Positions 8,387 to 18,743 of a DNA stretch of 64,000 nt are shown one piece after another. Numbering within the stretch: position 1 is the first letter of the stretch; every line of letters starts with the position of its first letter. The notes under the pieces are model-generated. The model was not told the origin of the DNA, did no database searches, and worked only from the letters and a program-made list of their open reading frames with translations. Both the position numbers and the translations under genes were made by a program. The stretch comes from Saprospiraceae bacterium (GTDB taxonomy: Bacteria > Bacteroidota > Bacteroidia > Chitinophagales > Saprospiraceae), in contig CATQHI010000003.1 in assembly GCA_958295895.1 (NCBI GenBank), forward strand, positions 1-64,000, read 5' to 3'.

Positions 8387-9582
8387 GCGGCCTCCGTCAT
8401 CTGCTCTTCCCCCTGCTCGGGTGTCACGCCGTGGCTTCGGTAGATCAGGTATTCCGCCACAATGAGGCACGACAATACCCCCACCTGAGCGTATACCTCG
8501 CCGATGGCGGGCAGCTCCGTCACCAAGAGGATCGCACTGGCCACTACGCAGCCGATCCGCGCCAGCACCACCGACCGAAACAAGGACTCCGGTGCCGCCC
8601 AGTGAATGAGCGTGATGGCAGTCAGAAACAACACGCAGGCCCCGTGCAGCAGGTATACCGCCAGGGGGGGGTGGGGGTGCTCCGCAATACTGGATTCGAT
8701 CAGGATGAGGATGGAGACGCTGATGAGCATCACGCTGATGTACAGAAAGTAGTGACTGTAGCCATAGAAGAACGACATCAGGGTACTGCGCCGGGTATTT
8801 TCCTTCAGTTGCTCGGTAATGGTATCCTTGCTGGCCTCGTAGAAGTACAGCTTCCAGATACACACCGTGAGGGCGAAACCGCCGAGCACGTAGACCGCCA
8901 CGTCATAACTGAACTGCTCGGCCTGACTGGCCGCCGTAAGTGCCACGATACCCTCACCCAGCACGATGATGCTGAACAGCCCGAAGCGCTCCGGCATGTG
9001 ACTGAGCTGCACCGGGTAATCACGCCGGAACAAATAAATAGACGGGGAGGCCGCCGCCTGAATGGCTATACCCAGCACCCAGAGCAGGTAGCGCCAGGGC
9101 GGTTCGAACCACAGGCTGAGGGCAAAGCAGCCGATAGACAGCGCAATAGTACCCATAAACCGCCGTGTGAACCAGCGTAGATCGGGGTACATTAGGTACG
9201 CGCGCAAGTACATCAGCAGGGCTACGCCGCCCATAAAAATATAGGTCAGCTCGTAGAGTCGGCTACCAGCCAGCCCGTCGGAGCGAATGACCAGCGACAT
9301 ATACATGACCCCAGCCATACCGGTTAGCATCAGGAACTGGTAGCTTACCGAATCATCGTCAAAAAGGTCACCGTAGTAGCTATACTCCATCCAGCACCAC
9401 CAGATTGGCAGGAAGTACACGAACAGTAGCAGCACCCCTTCCCGGGTGAAGTGGTGCTCCAACCGGTAGCTCAGCGCGGCCACGCTGACTACAAAGACCA
9501 GGTCAAAGAACAGTTCCAGCCAGGTGGCGCTACGCTCGCCGTCGGCTGATTTAAAGACCGGGGCACTGAGTTTGCTGTGCAT
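8383..9582 (-). CDS. Low temperature requirement protein A (LtrA) family membrane protein
   Basis: A 399-residue membrane protein with about ten hydrophobic helices. The signature ERSATWLELFFDLVFVVSVA at residues 15-34 is the conserved LtrA start. The family is named for a Listeria gene needed for growth in the cold; its biochemical activity is not established. It is divergently placed from the symporter at 9614, with only 31 bases between the two starts. Confidence 0.9.
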   Translation of the reverse strand: MHSKLSAPVFKSADGERSATWLELFFDLVFVVSVAALSYRLEHHFTREGVLLLFVYFLPIWWCWMEYSYYGDLFDDDSVSYQFLMLTGMAGVMYMSLVIRSDGLAGSRLYELTYIFMGGVALLMYLRAYLMYPDLRWFTRRFMGTIALSIGCFALSLWFEPPWRYLLWVLGIAIQAAASPSIYLFRRDYPVQLSHMPERFGLFSIIVLGEGIVALTAASQAEQFSYDVAVYVLGGFALTVCIWKLYFYEASKDTITEQLKENTRRSTLMSFFYGYSHYFLYISVMLISVSILILIESSIAEHPHPPLAVYLLHGACVLFLTAITLIHWAAPESLFRSVVLARIGCVVASAILLVTELPAIGEVYAQVGVLSCLIVAEYLIYRSHGVTPEQGEEQMTEAA

Positions 9583-9613
9583 GGATTAATTTGAGCCCCA
9601 AGAAAAGTACTTT

Positions 9614-10918
9614 ATGCACAAGCTTGCACTGCACTGGCAAATATTGATTGGCATGGCCCTGGGCGTCGGCTTCGGGGTTCTGGCTGCCAGCCAGGGGTGG
9701 GGCGATTTTGTCAGCGACTGGATCAAGCCCTTCGGTACCATTTTCATCAACAGCCTCAAGCTGATCGCTGTCCCCCTCATCGTCGCCAGCCTCATCAAGG
9801 GCATCACCGATCTGCAGGACATCTCCAAGCTCAGCAACATGGGGGTGCGCACCATCGGGCTCTACATCATCACCACGGTGGTGGCCATCGTGGTCGGACT
9901 AGTCATCGTCAACACCGTAGGGCCCGGCCGGGGCCTGGACCAAACCACCCGCGACAACCTGCTCAACGACTTTGCCGCGGACGCAGGTGCAAGGATTACC
10001 GACGCCACCGCTCAGGCAACCGCCGGCCCCCTGCAGGCCCTGGTCGATCTGGTACCCGAAAATATCGTGGCGGCAGCAGGTAACAACGGCAACATGCTGC
10101 AGGTAATCTTCTTCGTGATTTTCTTTGCCGTGGGGCTCATCCTTATCGATCCGGTGAAGGCCAAGCCCGTCAAAGATTTTTTCGACGGGGTCAATGAGGT
10201 CGTGCTGAAGCTCATCGACCTCATCATGCTGGCCGCCCCGTTCGGCGTATTCGCCCTCCTGGCCGCCCTGGTGGTGGAGGCCCCCAGCAAGGATCTTTTC
10301 CTGGCCCTGCTGCTGTACAGCGGCTGCGTACTGGCCGGGCTCGCCATCATGATCTTCATTGTCTATCCACTACTGGTCAGGGTATTCACCGGCCGCAGCT
10401 ACGGTAGTTTTATGGCCGGTATTAGTCCGGCGCAGCTCCTGGCCTTCAGCACCAGTTCCAGCGCCGCCACGCTTCCCGTGACCATGGAGCGAGTCGAAGA
10501 GCACCTGGGAGTCGATGAGGAGGTGACCAGTTTCGTACTGCCCATCGGCGCTACGATTAATATGGACGGAACGAGTCTCTACCAGGCCGTAGCCGCCGTG
10601 TTCATCGCCCAGGCCTACGGCATGCAACTGGGGCTGGGGGATCAGTTGACCATCATTACCACCGCGCTGGCTGCCAGTATCGGTTCGGCCGCCGTGCCGG
10701 GGGCCGGTATGGTGATGCTCGTCATCGTGCTCGGGCAGGTCGGTATTCCGGAGGTAGGCCTGGCGCTCATTTTTGCCGTCGACCGTCCGCTCGACATGTG
10801 CCGCACCGTAGCTAATGTGACCGGCGATGCGACGGTGGCCATGCTCGTGGGCAAGTCCGTCGGCAAGCTGCGGGAGCCCCACGAGCGTAAGCTAGACGAT
10901 TACTATGTAGAGGCGTAA
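9614..10918 (+). CDS. Dicarboxylate/amino acid:cation symporter (DAACS family)
   Basis: A 434-residue inner-membrane carrier of the GltP/DctA family, taking up glutamate, aspartate or C4-dicarboxylates with sodium or protons. Diagnostic features are the serine-rich re-entrant loop FSTSSSAATLPVT (about residues 280-292), the NMDGTSLYQAVAA motif (about 317-329) that forms the cation site, and the C-terminal DRPLDMCRTVANVTGD block that contacts substrate. The Arg in DMCRT is where aspartate/glutamate carriers often hold the side-chain carboxylate, so an acidic amino acid substrate is likely but inferred. Confidence 0.93.
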   Translation: MHKLALHWQILIGMALGVGFGVLAASQGWGDFVSDWIKPFGTIFINSLKLIAVPLIVASLIKGITDLQDISKLSNMGVRTIGLYIITTVVAIVVGLVIVNTVGPGRGLDQTTRDNLLNDFAADAGARITDATAQATAGPLQALVDLVPENIVAAAGNNGNMLQVIFFVIFFAVGLILIDPVKAKPVKDFFDGVNEVVLKLIDLIMLAAPFGVFALLAALVVEAPSKDLFLALLLYSGCVLAGLAIMIFIVYPLLVRVFTGRSYGSFMAGISPAQLLAFSTSSSAATLPVTMERVEEHLGVDEEVTSFVLPIGATINMDGTSLYQAVAAVFIAQAYGMQLGLGDQLTIITTALAASIGSAAVPGAGMVMLVIVLGQVGIPEVGLALIFAVDRPLDMCRTVANVTGDATVAMLVGKSVGKLREPHERKLDDYYVEA

Positions 10919-10938
10919 ACTTGTGCGGAACAGCGCAC

Positions 10939-11439
10939 CTACAAGCCGCTTCGTACCCTAAATTCTCCCAGTCGATAAAACCCATCCCCCACCAGCCGCT
11001 CGTCCCGGTAGCCCAGCGGCACCTCCTGGAAGTCCCGGGCACTATCCCGCAGCCGCACGGCAAGGACGTAGTCTCCGGCCGGGAAGTTTTCCGGCACCGC
11101 AAAGTCGTAGCTTAGCCAGTTGGCCAGGTGTAATTCGCCTACTGTATTGGCCCCGGAGGGAATGGAAAAGTCCTTCCGGGCAGGTCCGATCAGGCGCACG
11201 TCCATCGTGTAGCGGGCGTTAGGATCGACGCTGCCCACCGTGCGCCACTCCATCTGCACGTCGAGGTCCTCGCCCGGGCTTACCTCGCGCGGCATATTCA
11301 TGGCGTATACATAGTGCCCGACTCCGTCTGCGGGGTTTTCGGTGACGGCATCGCTTAGGTCTATTTCCTGGCGGTTGGCCGAATCACTGCAGGCCGGCAG
11401 CAGGAGCACAAAGGGAAGGAAGAGGACGACGAGTTTCAT
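10939..11439 (-). CDS. Uncharacterised lipoprotein
   Basis: A 166-residue protein with a lipoprotein signal (MKLVVLFLPFVLLLPACS, lipid-attached Cys at about 17). The body is predicted beta-rich. The C-terminal half, with YDFAVPENFPAGDYVLAVRL and GDGFYRLGEFRV, resembles the beta-sandwich seen at the end of DUF4832-type glycan-active proteins, but the match is tentative. It is likely on the outer membrane or periplasmic face. It is convergent with the DAACS gene, with 20 bases between them. Confidence 0.75.
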   Translation of the reverse strand: MKLVVLFLPFVLLLPACSDSANRQEIDLSDAVTENPADGVGHYVYAMNMPREVSPGEDLDVQMEWRTVGSVDPNARYTMDVRLIGPARKDFSIPSGANTVGELHLANWLSYDFAVPENFPAGDYVLAVRLRDSARDFQEVPLGYRDERLVGDGFYRLGEFRVRSGL

Positions 11440-11653
11440 ACCGTTACTTTGTGGGTAGAGCTAGTTTCGGGGGGTATTGTTTAGGACTACGGTGGGGCAA
11501 ATGCACAATTGTGCCTACCTTGCCGGTACGCCGGATGCCTGACTGAGCGTCCGCTACGCCGTATTAAAGTTTATGTTTAGACAAGTTGCGTACTCCGGTG
11601 CCGTTGCTAGGCTTGTTGCCCCGTTCCACTTACTTCGCCAAACCACTTAGTCA
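11440..11653. other. Divergent intergenic region
   Basis: 214 bases between the divergent lipoprotein (minus) and LysM (plus) genes. Near 11570 there is TATGTTTA, one base off the TAnnTTTG promoter element, on the plus strand. No RNA gene or repeat was recognised. Confidence 0.4.
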
Positions 11654-13226
11654 ATGAAGTTATGTCTGCTCACACTCAGCCTCCTCGTCGGCTGGAGTGT
11701 GCATGCCGAGCAGGTGTACCTGTTGTTCACCCCCGAATGCGGCCAGCAGCTCCGTTACCGCCGAAGTGTCGAACAAGCCCCCGCGCCGGATTACTACACC
11801 TACGTCTTTGCCGACGAGCTGGATGGCGCCCGCTACCTCCTGGAGACCGACGCACAGGGCAGCCGTAGCCGATCCACCCTGCCGGATAGTTACCTGAGCT
11901 GCGGTACCGCCGTGCTGTCGGCCCGTATGATCGAGCGCATTAACGCGGGTACCGACCAACTGACGCTGTTGATTTCCAGCCCCGACGGCGGGGACTACCA
12001 GGTGCAGCCGGTAGTAATGGCCGCGGTCATGCAACGAAGCGGCGATCAGATCACCTACAGCTCACCACTGGCTACGTTTGCCTTCGACACCCGCCTGACC
12101 GTGATCGGCGAAGACCTCGACCGGGCCGACGAAGGGGCAACCGTATACTTCGAAGGACGGGAGGGGGCCGATGATTGCCGGGGAAGTTACCTGTTTGTCC
12201 AGCACCACGCCAGCAGTGCCTACCCCGCCATCACCTACCGGATCTCTCCGACCCTCGGAATCATTGAGCGCAGCATGGAGGGCAACGGCACCTACAGTAA
12301 GAGCGAGCAAATTATCGCCGTAGCGGCAAATGGCGTACCGACAGACGCTTACCTCGCCGAGCACTGCGGCGAAAGCAGTACGTTGCCCCCGGCCCCCGTC
12401 ACGGATTTTGTTCCCTACTACGTGGAGTCGACACTGGAAGATGAAGTGGCTTCCCCTGACCTTGCACCTGCGACCGCGGCAGATCCCGAAGTACGGCACC
12501 GGGTGCAGGCGGGAGAAACGCTGTACCAACTTTCCCGCCGCTACGGAGTGGCCTTGAATACCCTTAGGGCGCTAAACGGACTGGATGGAAATACCATCTT
12601 CGTGGGTCAGGAACTGGTGATGACCCAGGGGGATACGCCCATCGAAACTGCGCCCATCGAAGCTGCGCCCGAAGTAGCCCAACCCGGCCCCGAAGTGGCT
12701 GTGCCGGTGATTAGTTCGGTCGTATCCGATGACTACCACGTGGTACAGGCGGGTGAGACCATTGCTAGTTTGGCCCTACGGTTTGGGTATACGGAGGCGC
12801 GTTTTCGGGAGTTTAACGGAATGGCGGATCAACCGGTGGCGCTGGTAGGACAACACCTCAGAACCTCCCACTGTAGCTGCCCCGCCGAAGCGGAGGCGCC
12901 GCCTACGCAGGAAGAGGAGGAGATGGTGGCAACCTATAGTCCCCCGCCGCCGCCGTCGCTGAGCCCACCGGAGTATACGCCGATCGTAGTGCCGCCGGCC
13001 CGCCCCGTGCTGATGGAGCACACCGCGGAGGATCCGGTCGCCGCCACTACTACGGCGCTGCCGCCGGCCTACGGTGGAGGGTCGTACGGTACACGTCGTT
13101 CAGGAAGGTCAGAGCCTTTACGCTATCGCCCGGCAGTACGGCGTGAGTGTGGGTGAGCTACAGCAGCTCAACGGGCTGGGCCCCTCGGATGTAATCGTCC
13201 CATTCCAGAAGCTGTACGTAAACTAA
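11654..13226 (+). CDS. Secreted protein with three LysM domains (one frameshift in assembly)
   Basis: A signal peptide (MKLCLLTLSLLVGWSVHA) is followed by about 260 residues of unrecognised beta-rich sequence, then LysM repeats, which bind N-acetylglucosamine polymers such as peptidoglycan. LysM1 (HRVQAGETLYQLSRRYGV) is near residues 281-324 and LysM2 (YHVVQAGETIASLALRFGY) near 361-405. The frame as written ends at 13156, but a third LysM (VHVVQEGQSLYAIARQYGV) is intact in the next frame, ending at 13226. Removing one G from GAGGG near 13078-13081 joins them, giving about 523 residues. Pro/Thr-rich linkers separate the repeats. No catalytic domain is seen. Confidence 0.8.
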
Positions 13227-13272
13227 AGCGGGGGGCGTTGCCTTCTAGCAGCAATAACCCGCCGATGGATCC

Positions 13273-14377
13273 ATGGTCGCATTACTACTTTTTGCCCTTT
13301 TCTCGATTGCCTTTAGTTTTCTCTGCTCGATCTTCGAGGCCCGTGCTGTTATCCATCACGCCGAGCTATGTGCAGGTAAAGGAAAAGGAAGGTGGACGTA
13401 TGGGTGCGCTGCTACGCCAGTTCAAGAACGAGCTCAATGAGCCACTCACAGCCATTCTTTCCCTCAACACGATCGCCCATACCGTGGGTGCCATTCTGGT
13501 GGGAGCAAGTACCGGTGCGGCCTTCGGAGAGGGGGGTATCCAGCTCCCGCTGGTGAATTACGAGCTGTCCTACGAGGTGCTCGTCAGCGTAGTGATGACG
13601 CTGGCGATCCTAATCTTTTCGGAAATCATCCCCAAGAACCTCGGGGCGATGTACTGGAAGCAGCTAGCCCCCTTTACGGTGAAGTCGCTCGACATCCTCG
13701 TGAAGATTTTCCGCGTGCTGGGTATCGTCTGGATTTCTAATAAACTCAATCAAATACTCGGCGGCGGAGACGCCCATAGCACCTCGCTAACCCGTACTGA
13801 ATTCGCCCTTATGGCCGAGGCGCAGACCGAAAGTGGTGGACTCAAGGAAGAGGAGGGTAGAATCCTGCGCAACCTGCTCAACTTCGAATCCCTGACCGTG
13901 CACGACGTGATGACCCCCCGCACGGTAGTGGTGGGAGCCAAAGCGACCATGACGATCCGGGAGTTCTACGAGAAATTCGATAACAGTCCTTTCAGTCGTT
14001 ACCCGGTTTTCGGCGATACGCGCGATCAGGTCCAGGGTTACGTGCTGAAAGACATGGCGTATAAGGCCATCATCGAGCAGCGGGATCAGGAAACGATTGC
14101 TAGCCTGGTCCGACCGCTGCTGGCCATGTCTCAGGATACCTCCCTGCACCGCCTTATTGACCTGATGCTTGAACGACGGGAACCCATCGCCATGGTAGTG
14201 GATGAATTTGGCGGTATGGAGGGGCTGGTGACCATGGAAGATGCGATGGAAACCCTCCTGGGGCTGGAAATTATGGACGAGATGGATAGTACCCAGGATA
14301 TGCAAAGTCTAGCCCGGGAGCGCTGGAAAGCCCGGGCCAAAGCCATGGGACTGGAGCTGCCGGAGCCTACGGCGTGA
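13273..14377 (+). CDS. CNNM/CBS-domain transporter-like protein (HlyC/CorC family; one frameshift)
   Basis: This family has an N-terminal DUF21/CNNM membrane domain linked to magnesium or cobalt export and a CBS pair. The true start is ATG at 13273 (MVALLLFALFSIAF, first helix). One extra C in GGCCCG at 13339-13342 breaks the frame; without it the sequence reads EAVLLSITPSYV, the family signature. The CBS pair (VHDVMTPRTVVVGAKATM to LVTMEDAMETLLGLEI) occupies about residues 200-335. The corrected protein has about 367 residues and lacks the C-terminal CorC_HlyC domain of longer relatives, as in other short members. Confidence 0.85.
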
Positions 14378-14382
14378 GTCCG

Positions 14383-14889
14383 CTAGTCGATCTGGCCCCG
14401 AAGCCCCAACTCAATCACTTCGAGATTTTCTATCCGACCGCCCTCGATGGCAAAGCGTACCACCGTGCGCATACGGTGAAAGCCATGCCGGCCGCAGGCA
14501 CCGGGATTGATATGCAGTATACCGCGCTGCTTGTCCATCATGACTTTGAGGATGTGACTATGTCCGCAGATATATAGCCTGGGTCGTAGGTCGTCGAGTA
14601 GGCTGCGTACGCGAGACGTATACCGGCCGGGGTACCCACCGATATGGGTGATCAGAACCGGCAGACCAGCCACCGTGAAGGCTTCATTCAGGGGTAGTCG
14701 TTGTCGGATGACGGTATCGTCGATATTGCCATATACCGCCCGGATGGGCTTGTAGGCCTCCAGCGTATTCAGTACTGCGGGGTCGCCGACATCGCCGGCG
14801 TGCCACACCTCATCGCAATCGGCAAAGTGGTCCAGTATTTTTGGGTCCAAGTAGGAGTGGGTATCGGATAGCAGGCCTATACGCATCAT
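14383..14889 (-). CDS. YfcE/MJ0936-type metallophosphoesterase
   Basis: A cytoplasmic 168-residue calcineurin-like phosphoesterase. The metal ligands are readable: DTH at residues 9-11, GDVGD near 32-36, GNIDD (the GNxD motif) near 54-58, and GHSH near 109-112 with an upstream H. Relatives hydrolyse phosphodiesters in vitro; the natural substrate is usually unknown. Its ATG overlaps the TGA of the upstream glycosyltransferase gene (ATGA), so translation is probably coupled. Confidence 0.92.
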   Translation of the reverse strand: MMRIGLLSDTHSYLDPKILDHFADCDEVWHAGDVGDPAVLNTLEAYKPIRAVYGNIDDTVIRQRLPLNEAFTVAGLPVLITHIGGYPGRYTSRVRSLLDDLRPRLYICGHSHILKVMMDKQRGILHINPGACGRHGFHRMRTVVRFAIEGGRIENLEVIELGLRGQID

Positions 14890-16481
14890 TCGGGAGAATT
14901 CACCCGATAGATTCCGATCGCGAGTTTACCATCGGGGTATAGTTCTACGGCGGGCTGCTGAAAATACTCCCCCCGGTAAGGAATGGCCCTGCGCTCATCT
15001 GGGTACGCGAAGTTTGTGGCAACATAATCGGCTAGATGCCATCTAACCTCTAAGCGAATCTTGGCGCGAGCGTCCGCAGGAAGCGCATTGACGTTATCCA
15101 TACAGGGCCATATTTGGCAGTGTACGCCCCTCGTTTCTCCATCGGGGATATCCGCGGCAAGCTGCAGAAGGGCGGCTCGAAACGATGAACCATTGTAATC
15201 CATGTCGAAACGCTGTAGGGTATACTTCCCCCGTACCAGCTCATTAAAGTAGACCTGCTGGTGTGGATGCATCTCAACCATCTTGAAGGCGGTAAAGCCC
15301 ACTCCGACGGCCAGGGCCAGTGAGGTCACGAAACGATAGCGCGGTAGCAGCAGGGCGTAAGCTGCCACCAACATATAAACCAGGGACGGATAGATAAAGT
15401 ACAGATGTCGCCATCCGTGATATAGCGTAGAATTTAGCACTATCACCAGCACGACGGGCGTGAGGGCAAACATCCACTGAATCAGGTCATATTGACGATT
15501 CCTATCGCCGTACAGTCGGGCCGAAAACAGCAGAGGGAGGGTGCGCCACGCAATCAGCACGATGCCTAGTACGATAAACGGAAGATAGACGAGAGGCGTT
15601 GTGATACCGATCCATACTGGCAGGTAGTACCACGGAAGGGCATCTGCCGGTACGAGTTGACCGAAAAAAAGAACCTCTCCCCCCCAGTCGTAATTGGCCA
15701 TCTTAGTTACCGTACTGCCCATTCGCCCACCCGGATCTTCCCACAAGAAGGGAAAGAACAAAACGGATAACAGTGCGCAGGCCGGAAGATATACTACGGC
15801 GTGTAGCAAACGCCGGTAATTCGGTGGTCGTAAAATCACCTGCTCGGCGATCAACAGGCAAATGGTACCCGCCGGAATGATGAGGGCTGATGGCCTAGTA
15901 TTCAGGGCAATCGAGGTACATAGCACATGCAACAAAAGCGAAATCCAGTCGCGGCGGTGCAAGAACCGAAAGAGTGAATAGGTTGCAACGACGTAAAACA
16001 CCATTGCTACGTGGTCCTTAGGATTGAAGAAGGCGTTAGCGAAGATGCGCGGGCTTACGACCAGGATGATCGTTCCAACCAGCGGAAGCCACGGGCGACT
16101 GGGCCATCGCAACCGTAGCAGCCCATAGAATGAGACCAGCGCCAAACCGTAGAGAAAAAAATTGAGGACATGGCGGATCCGGTAGTAGGCAAAGGGGGAA
16201 TAATCCCCGCCAGCAAGCCACTCTATGCCTAAGGCAACCAACTGGTACAGTACGCCGTAGGGCGCAAAGCCGTGTTTACCATCAGTAAGCGGGGGGTGGT
16301 CTATCCCAAATTTATCGGCGACATACTCTACGGCTACCAACCCATGCCGGCGCTGTATGGCTTCGTCAAACGTGATGCCATAATCATCGACGATGAGGAA
16401 GGCGAGGACAAAGAATCCGGCAAGGAGAAGTCGTGCGAGTAGTCGATGATTGGGCAGCCGATCTAATATAGTCCTAATCAT
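14886..16481 (-). CDS. GT-C family membrane glycosyltransferase (PMT/ArnT-like)
   Basis: A 531-residue polytopic membrane protein with about ten helices. After the first helix comes DDYGITFDEAIQ, matching the acidic catalytic loop of GT-C enzymes such as PMT/GT39 and ArnT, which move sugars from polyprenyl-phosphate donors. NPKDHVAMVFYVVATYSLFR and LNTRPSALIIPAGTI are also typical. The C-terminal 110 residues form a non-membrane domain with FNELVRGKYTLQRFDMDYNG. The acceptor is unknown. It is the first gene of a two-gene unit with the phosphoesterase. Confidence 0.75.
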   Translation of the reverse strand: MIRTILDRLPNHRLLARLLLAGFFVLAFLIVDDYGITFDEAIQRRHGLVAVEYVADKFGIDHPPLTDGKHGFAPYGVLYQLVALGIEWLAGGDYSPFAYYRIRHVLNFFLYGLALVSFYGLLRLRWPSRPWLPLVGTIILVVSPRIFANAFFNPKDHVAMVFYVVATYSLFRFLHRRDWISLLLHVLCTSIALNTRPSALIIPAGTICLLIAEQVILRPPNYRRLLHAVVYLPACALLSVLFFPFLWEDPGGRMGSTVTKMANYDWGGEVLFFGQLVPADALPWYYLPVWIGITTPLVYLPFIVLGIVLIAWRTLPLLFSARLYGDRNRQYDLIQWMFALTPVVLVIVLNSTLYHGWRHLYFIYPSLVYMLVAAYALLLPRYRFVTSLALAVGVGFTAFKMVEMHPHQQVYFNELVRGKYTLQRFDMDYNGSSFRAALLQLAADIPDGETRGVHCQIWPCMDNVNALPADARAKIRLEVRWHLADYVATNFAYPDERRAIPYRGEYFQQPAVELYPDGKLAIGIYRVNSPE

Positions 16482-16529
16482 CCGGTGACGCGTAGGTACA
16501 GCCGCTGAACGGTTCGAACGACGCCATCA

Positions 16530-16892
16530 CTACCGATCGTCCCCATCATCTACGTCGACGTCTTCGTCCGAAAGCTCATCCAGGTCGATATCGGCCTCCT
16601 CGATATCCTCGTCAAACTTGTCCTCGTACTCCTCCCGGGCCTCATCGGTCAGGATGCCGTCGTCATCGTAGTCATCGTCCTCCTCGATGATCAACTGGGC
16701 CTCGGACTTCGTCATCCGAATGAGGTAATACTTCTCCTCGGTTTCGAAGGGCAGGGCGCTGGCAATCTTGCCGTTCACGTCGGTGAAGCGGATTAGGTGG
16801 CGCTCAAAGCCATTGGGGTAGTTGAGTTTGATCTGTTCGAGTAGCTCGTCGTCGAGCTTGTCATAGTTCTTAATGACACGGGGCTTACTCAT
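16530..16892 (-). CDS. Conserved acidic protein of unknown function
   Basis: A 120-residue cytoplasmic protein. Residues 1-70 form a compact conserved region (KPRVIKNYDKLDDELLEQIK, then PNGFERHLIRFTDVNGK). The rest is strongly acidic, with runs such as EEDDDYDDDG and DEDVDVDDGDD, reminiscent of the acidic tail of RNA polymerase delta subunits. I recall similar small proteins across Bacteroidota without an assigned function. It is 84 bases upstream of talC's terminator and on the same strand as talC, but after the terminator, so it has its own transcript. Confidence 0.8.
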   Translation of the reverse strand: MSKPRVIKNYDKLDDELLEQIKLNYPNGFERHLIRFTDVNGKIASALPFETEEKYYLIRMTKSEAQLIIEEDDDYDDDGILTDEAREEYEDKFDEDIEEADIDLDELSDEDVDVDDGDDR

Positions 16893-16928
16893 GCGCGCTA
16901 AGGGTGTGGGGGTAGGGTAGGGGCAAGG

Positions 16929-16968
16929 GAAAATACCGCCCGGGGCGCGGCGTGCGGGCCCCGGGCGG
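16929..16968 (-). terminator. Rho-independent terminator after talC
   Basis: On the minus strand the talC stop is followed by a GC-only stem of about 11 bp (arms 16936-16946 and 16958-16968) and then TATTTTCCC, a short T-rich tract. Confidence 0.75.
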
Positions 16969-16976
16969 CGAGTGGA

Positions 16977-17645
16977 TTAGGATACGACGCTGAGCGATTT
17001 CTTGTGATCGGCAAGGAACTTCTCAAGTCCGATATCGGTCAGCGGGTGCTTAAACAGGCTTTCAAAACTGCTCAGGGGACAGGTGACAACGTCGGCTCCG
17101 GCCTTGGCGGCAGCGACGATATGGCCGCCGTTGCGAATCGAGGCAGCTAAAATCTGTGTCTCGAATCCCTGAATGGCGTAGATCTCAGCGATGTCGCTGA
17201 TCAGGTTCATGCCCTCCCAGCCGATGTCATCGATTGCGGCCGATGAAGGGGCTTACGTAAGTGGCACCCGCCTTAGCGGCCAGGATCGCCTGACCGGCGC
17301 TGAATACGAGGGTACAGTTGGTACGGATGCCCTGGGTCGCGGCACCAGGCCAGGGCCTTGACGCCCTCGCGGATCATGGGTATCTTGACTACGATATTGT
17401 CTGCGATTTTGACCAGTTCGCTGGCCTCGCGCTTCATCCCTTCCAGGTCTACGGAGATTACCTCGGCACTTACGTCGCCGTCGGTGATTTCGCAGATCGT
17501 CCGGTAGTGCTCGCGCACGTTTTCCTCCCCACTGATGCTCTCTTTGGCCATCAGACTAGGGATTGGTGGTTACCCCGTCGAGGATGCCGAGGCTTTCGGC
17601 CTCGCGGATGTCGTCGAGGTTGGCGGTATCGATAAAGAATTTCAT
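16977..17645 (-). CDS. Fructose-6-phosphate aldolase/transaldolase, TalC type (three frame breaks)
   Basis: The start ([20 protein letters not shown]) and the end ([20 protein letters not shown]) are those of small decameric TalC/Fsa enzymes, which cleave or exchange dihydroxyacetone units in sugar phosphates. The Schiff-base lysine is K87 in NIVVKIPM. Three one-base insertions, at 17558, 17334-17336 and 17234-17235, split the frame. Removing them gives an uninterrupted 221-residue protein of normal length, including [13 protein letters not shown] and [16 protein letters not shown]. Such clean recovery argues for assembly error. Whether it acts as transaldolase or aldolase cannot be told here. 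Confidence 0.88.
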
Positions 17646-17731
17646 GCGGCGGTAGTTGCTTGGTTAAGGCGCTAACATAGCACCCGCCCGCGATGTTTCC
17701 CCCAAATTCGGCTATCTTCTAGCCCGGGAGC

Positions 17732-18743
17732 TCACACGCGGCGCAGCCGCAGGGGGTAGGTGCGGCCGCTGTACCACTGGGGCACGTAAAGGTTCTTGTC
17801 CTCGTCCAGGCAAACGTCGTGGGGGGTTAAGAAAGGTGCGGTTGTCGTATTTCACTCCCGTGAAGTCCGACTGATCCATCGGCGCACTGCCCCCCGGCAG
17901 AGATACCACCTTCATGTTCCGGTCGAGCACGGCCACCATCCCGTCGTAGGCCCACCAGCTTTTGGTTACAATCACGGCAAAGTAGGTCTCTTCTCCGTCG
18001 ATCACCGGCCGGCAGATCGACAGACCGGGCAGCCGGTGCACGTCCAGTTGTTTACCGTCCAGGCTCCACCGCTGAAACTCGTTGGCCCCCCGGCTGGTGA
18101 TGAGCAGGGTAGGTTGGGCCGTCCGCTCGTCCAGGACGATACCATGACTACAGTCAAAGAATTCGCTGCCTCCAAAACTGTGCTGCAACCTGCCCTTGCT
18201 ATCGTAGCGAAAGATTTTGTTGCTCCCGTAGCCATCGGTAACGTAGATATCCCCGTTACCGGCAACGGTGGTTTCGGTCGGTTTGTAGGGCTTGCCATCC
18301 AGTAGCTCGGTCGGGGGAGCATCCAGCTCGCGGATGATGCGTCCGTCCAGGTCCAGATTGATCACCCGCCCGTCGGTGCAGTCGGTGATCCAGAACGTCT
18401 GGTCCTCTCCCTCGCCGGCCTTACTTAGGCCGTGGGGCTCGGGCAGCTCGTGGGCCCAGGCCTTCAGCAGTTTACCATCTTTATTGTACACCAGTACGTC
18501 GTGCTGATTGGAAACGGAGGAGCACACCAGGCGACCGCGGCTATCGAGCACCATCTCGTGGCAGTGCTGCAGCGGGTGCTTCTGGGGGTCGAGATTGCCC
18601 CACTTAGCGTCCGCCTGGTAGATGAAGGTGCCGTGACCGACGAGCGTTTTGGACGTGGAGGGGGAATTCAGGGGTAGGGCCAGGCCCATGCCCAGTGTGG
18701 CGGACTGCTTGATGAAGGTGCGGCGGGAGGAAGCGGGCGTCAT
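17732..18743 (-). CDS. Tat-exported six-bladed propeller (NHL-like) protein (one frameshift)
   Basis: The N-terminus has a twin-arginine signal (SSRRTFIKQSATLGMGLAL), so the folded protein is exported to the periplasm. The rest is an NHL/SMP-30-like beta-propeller (VLDSRGRLVCSSVSNQHDV, GNGDIYVTDGYGSNKIFRYD, SHGIVLDE). One extra base in the six-G run at 17821-17826 disrupts the end; corrected, it finishes NPHDVCLDEDKNLYVPQWYS and a TGA at 17732. The start overlaps the stop of the cytochrome/LRR gene (ATGA). An oxidoreductase or lactonase role is possible; no catalytic site was identified. Confidence 0.8.
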
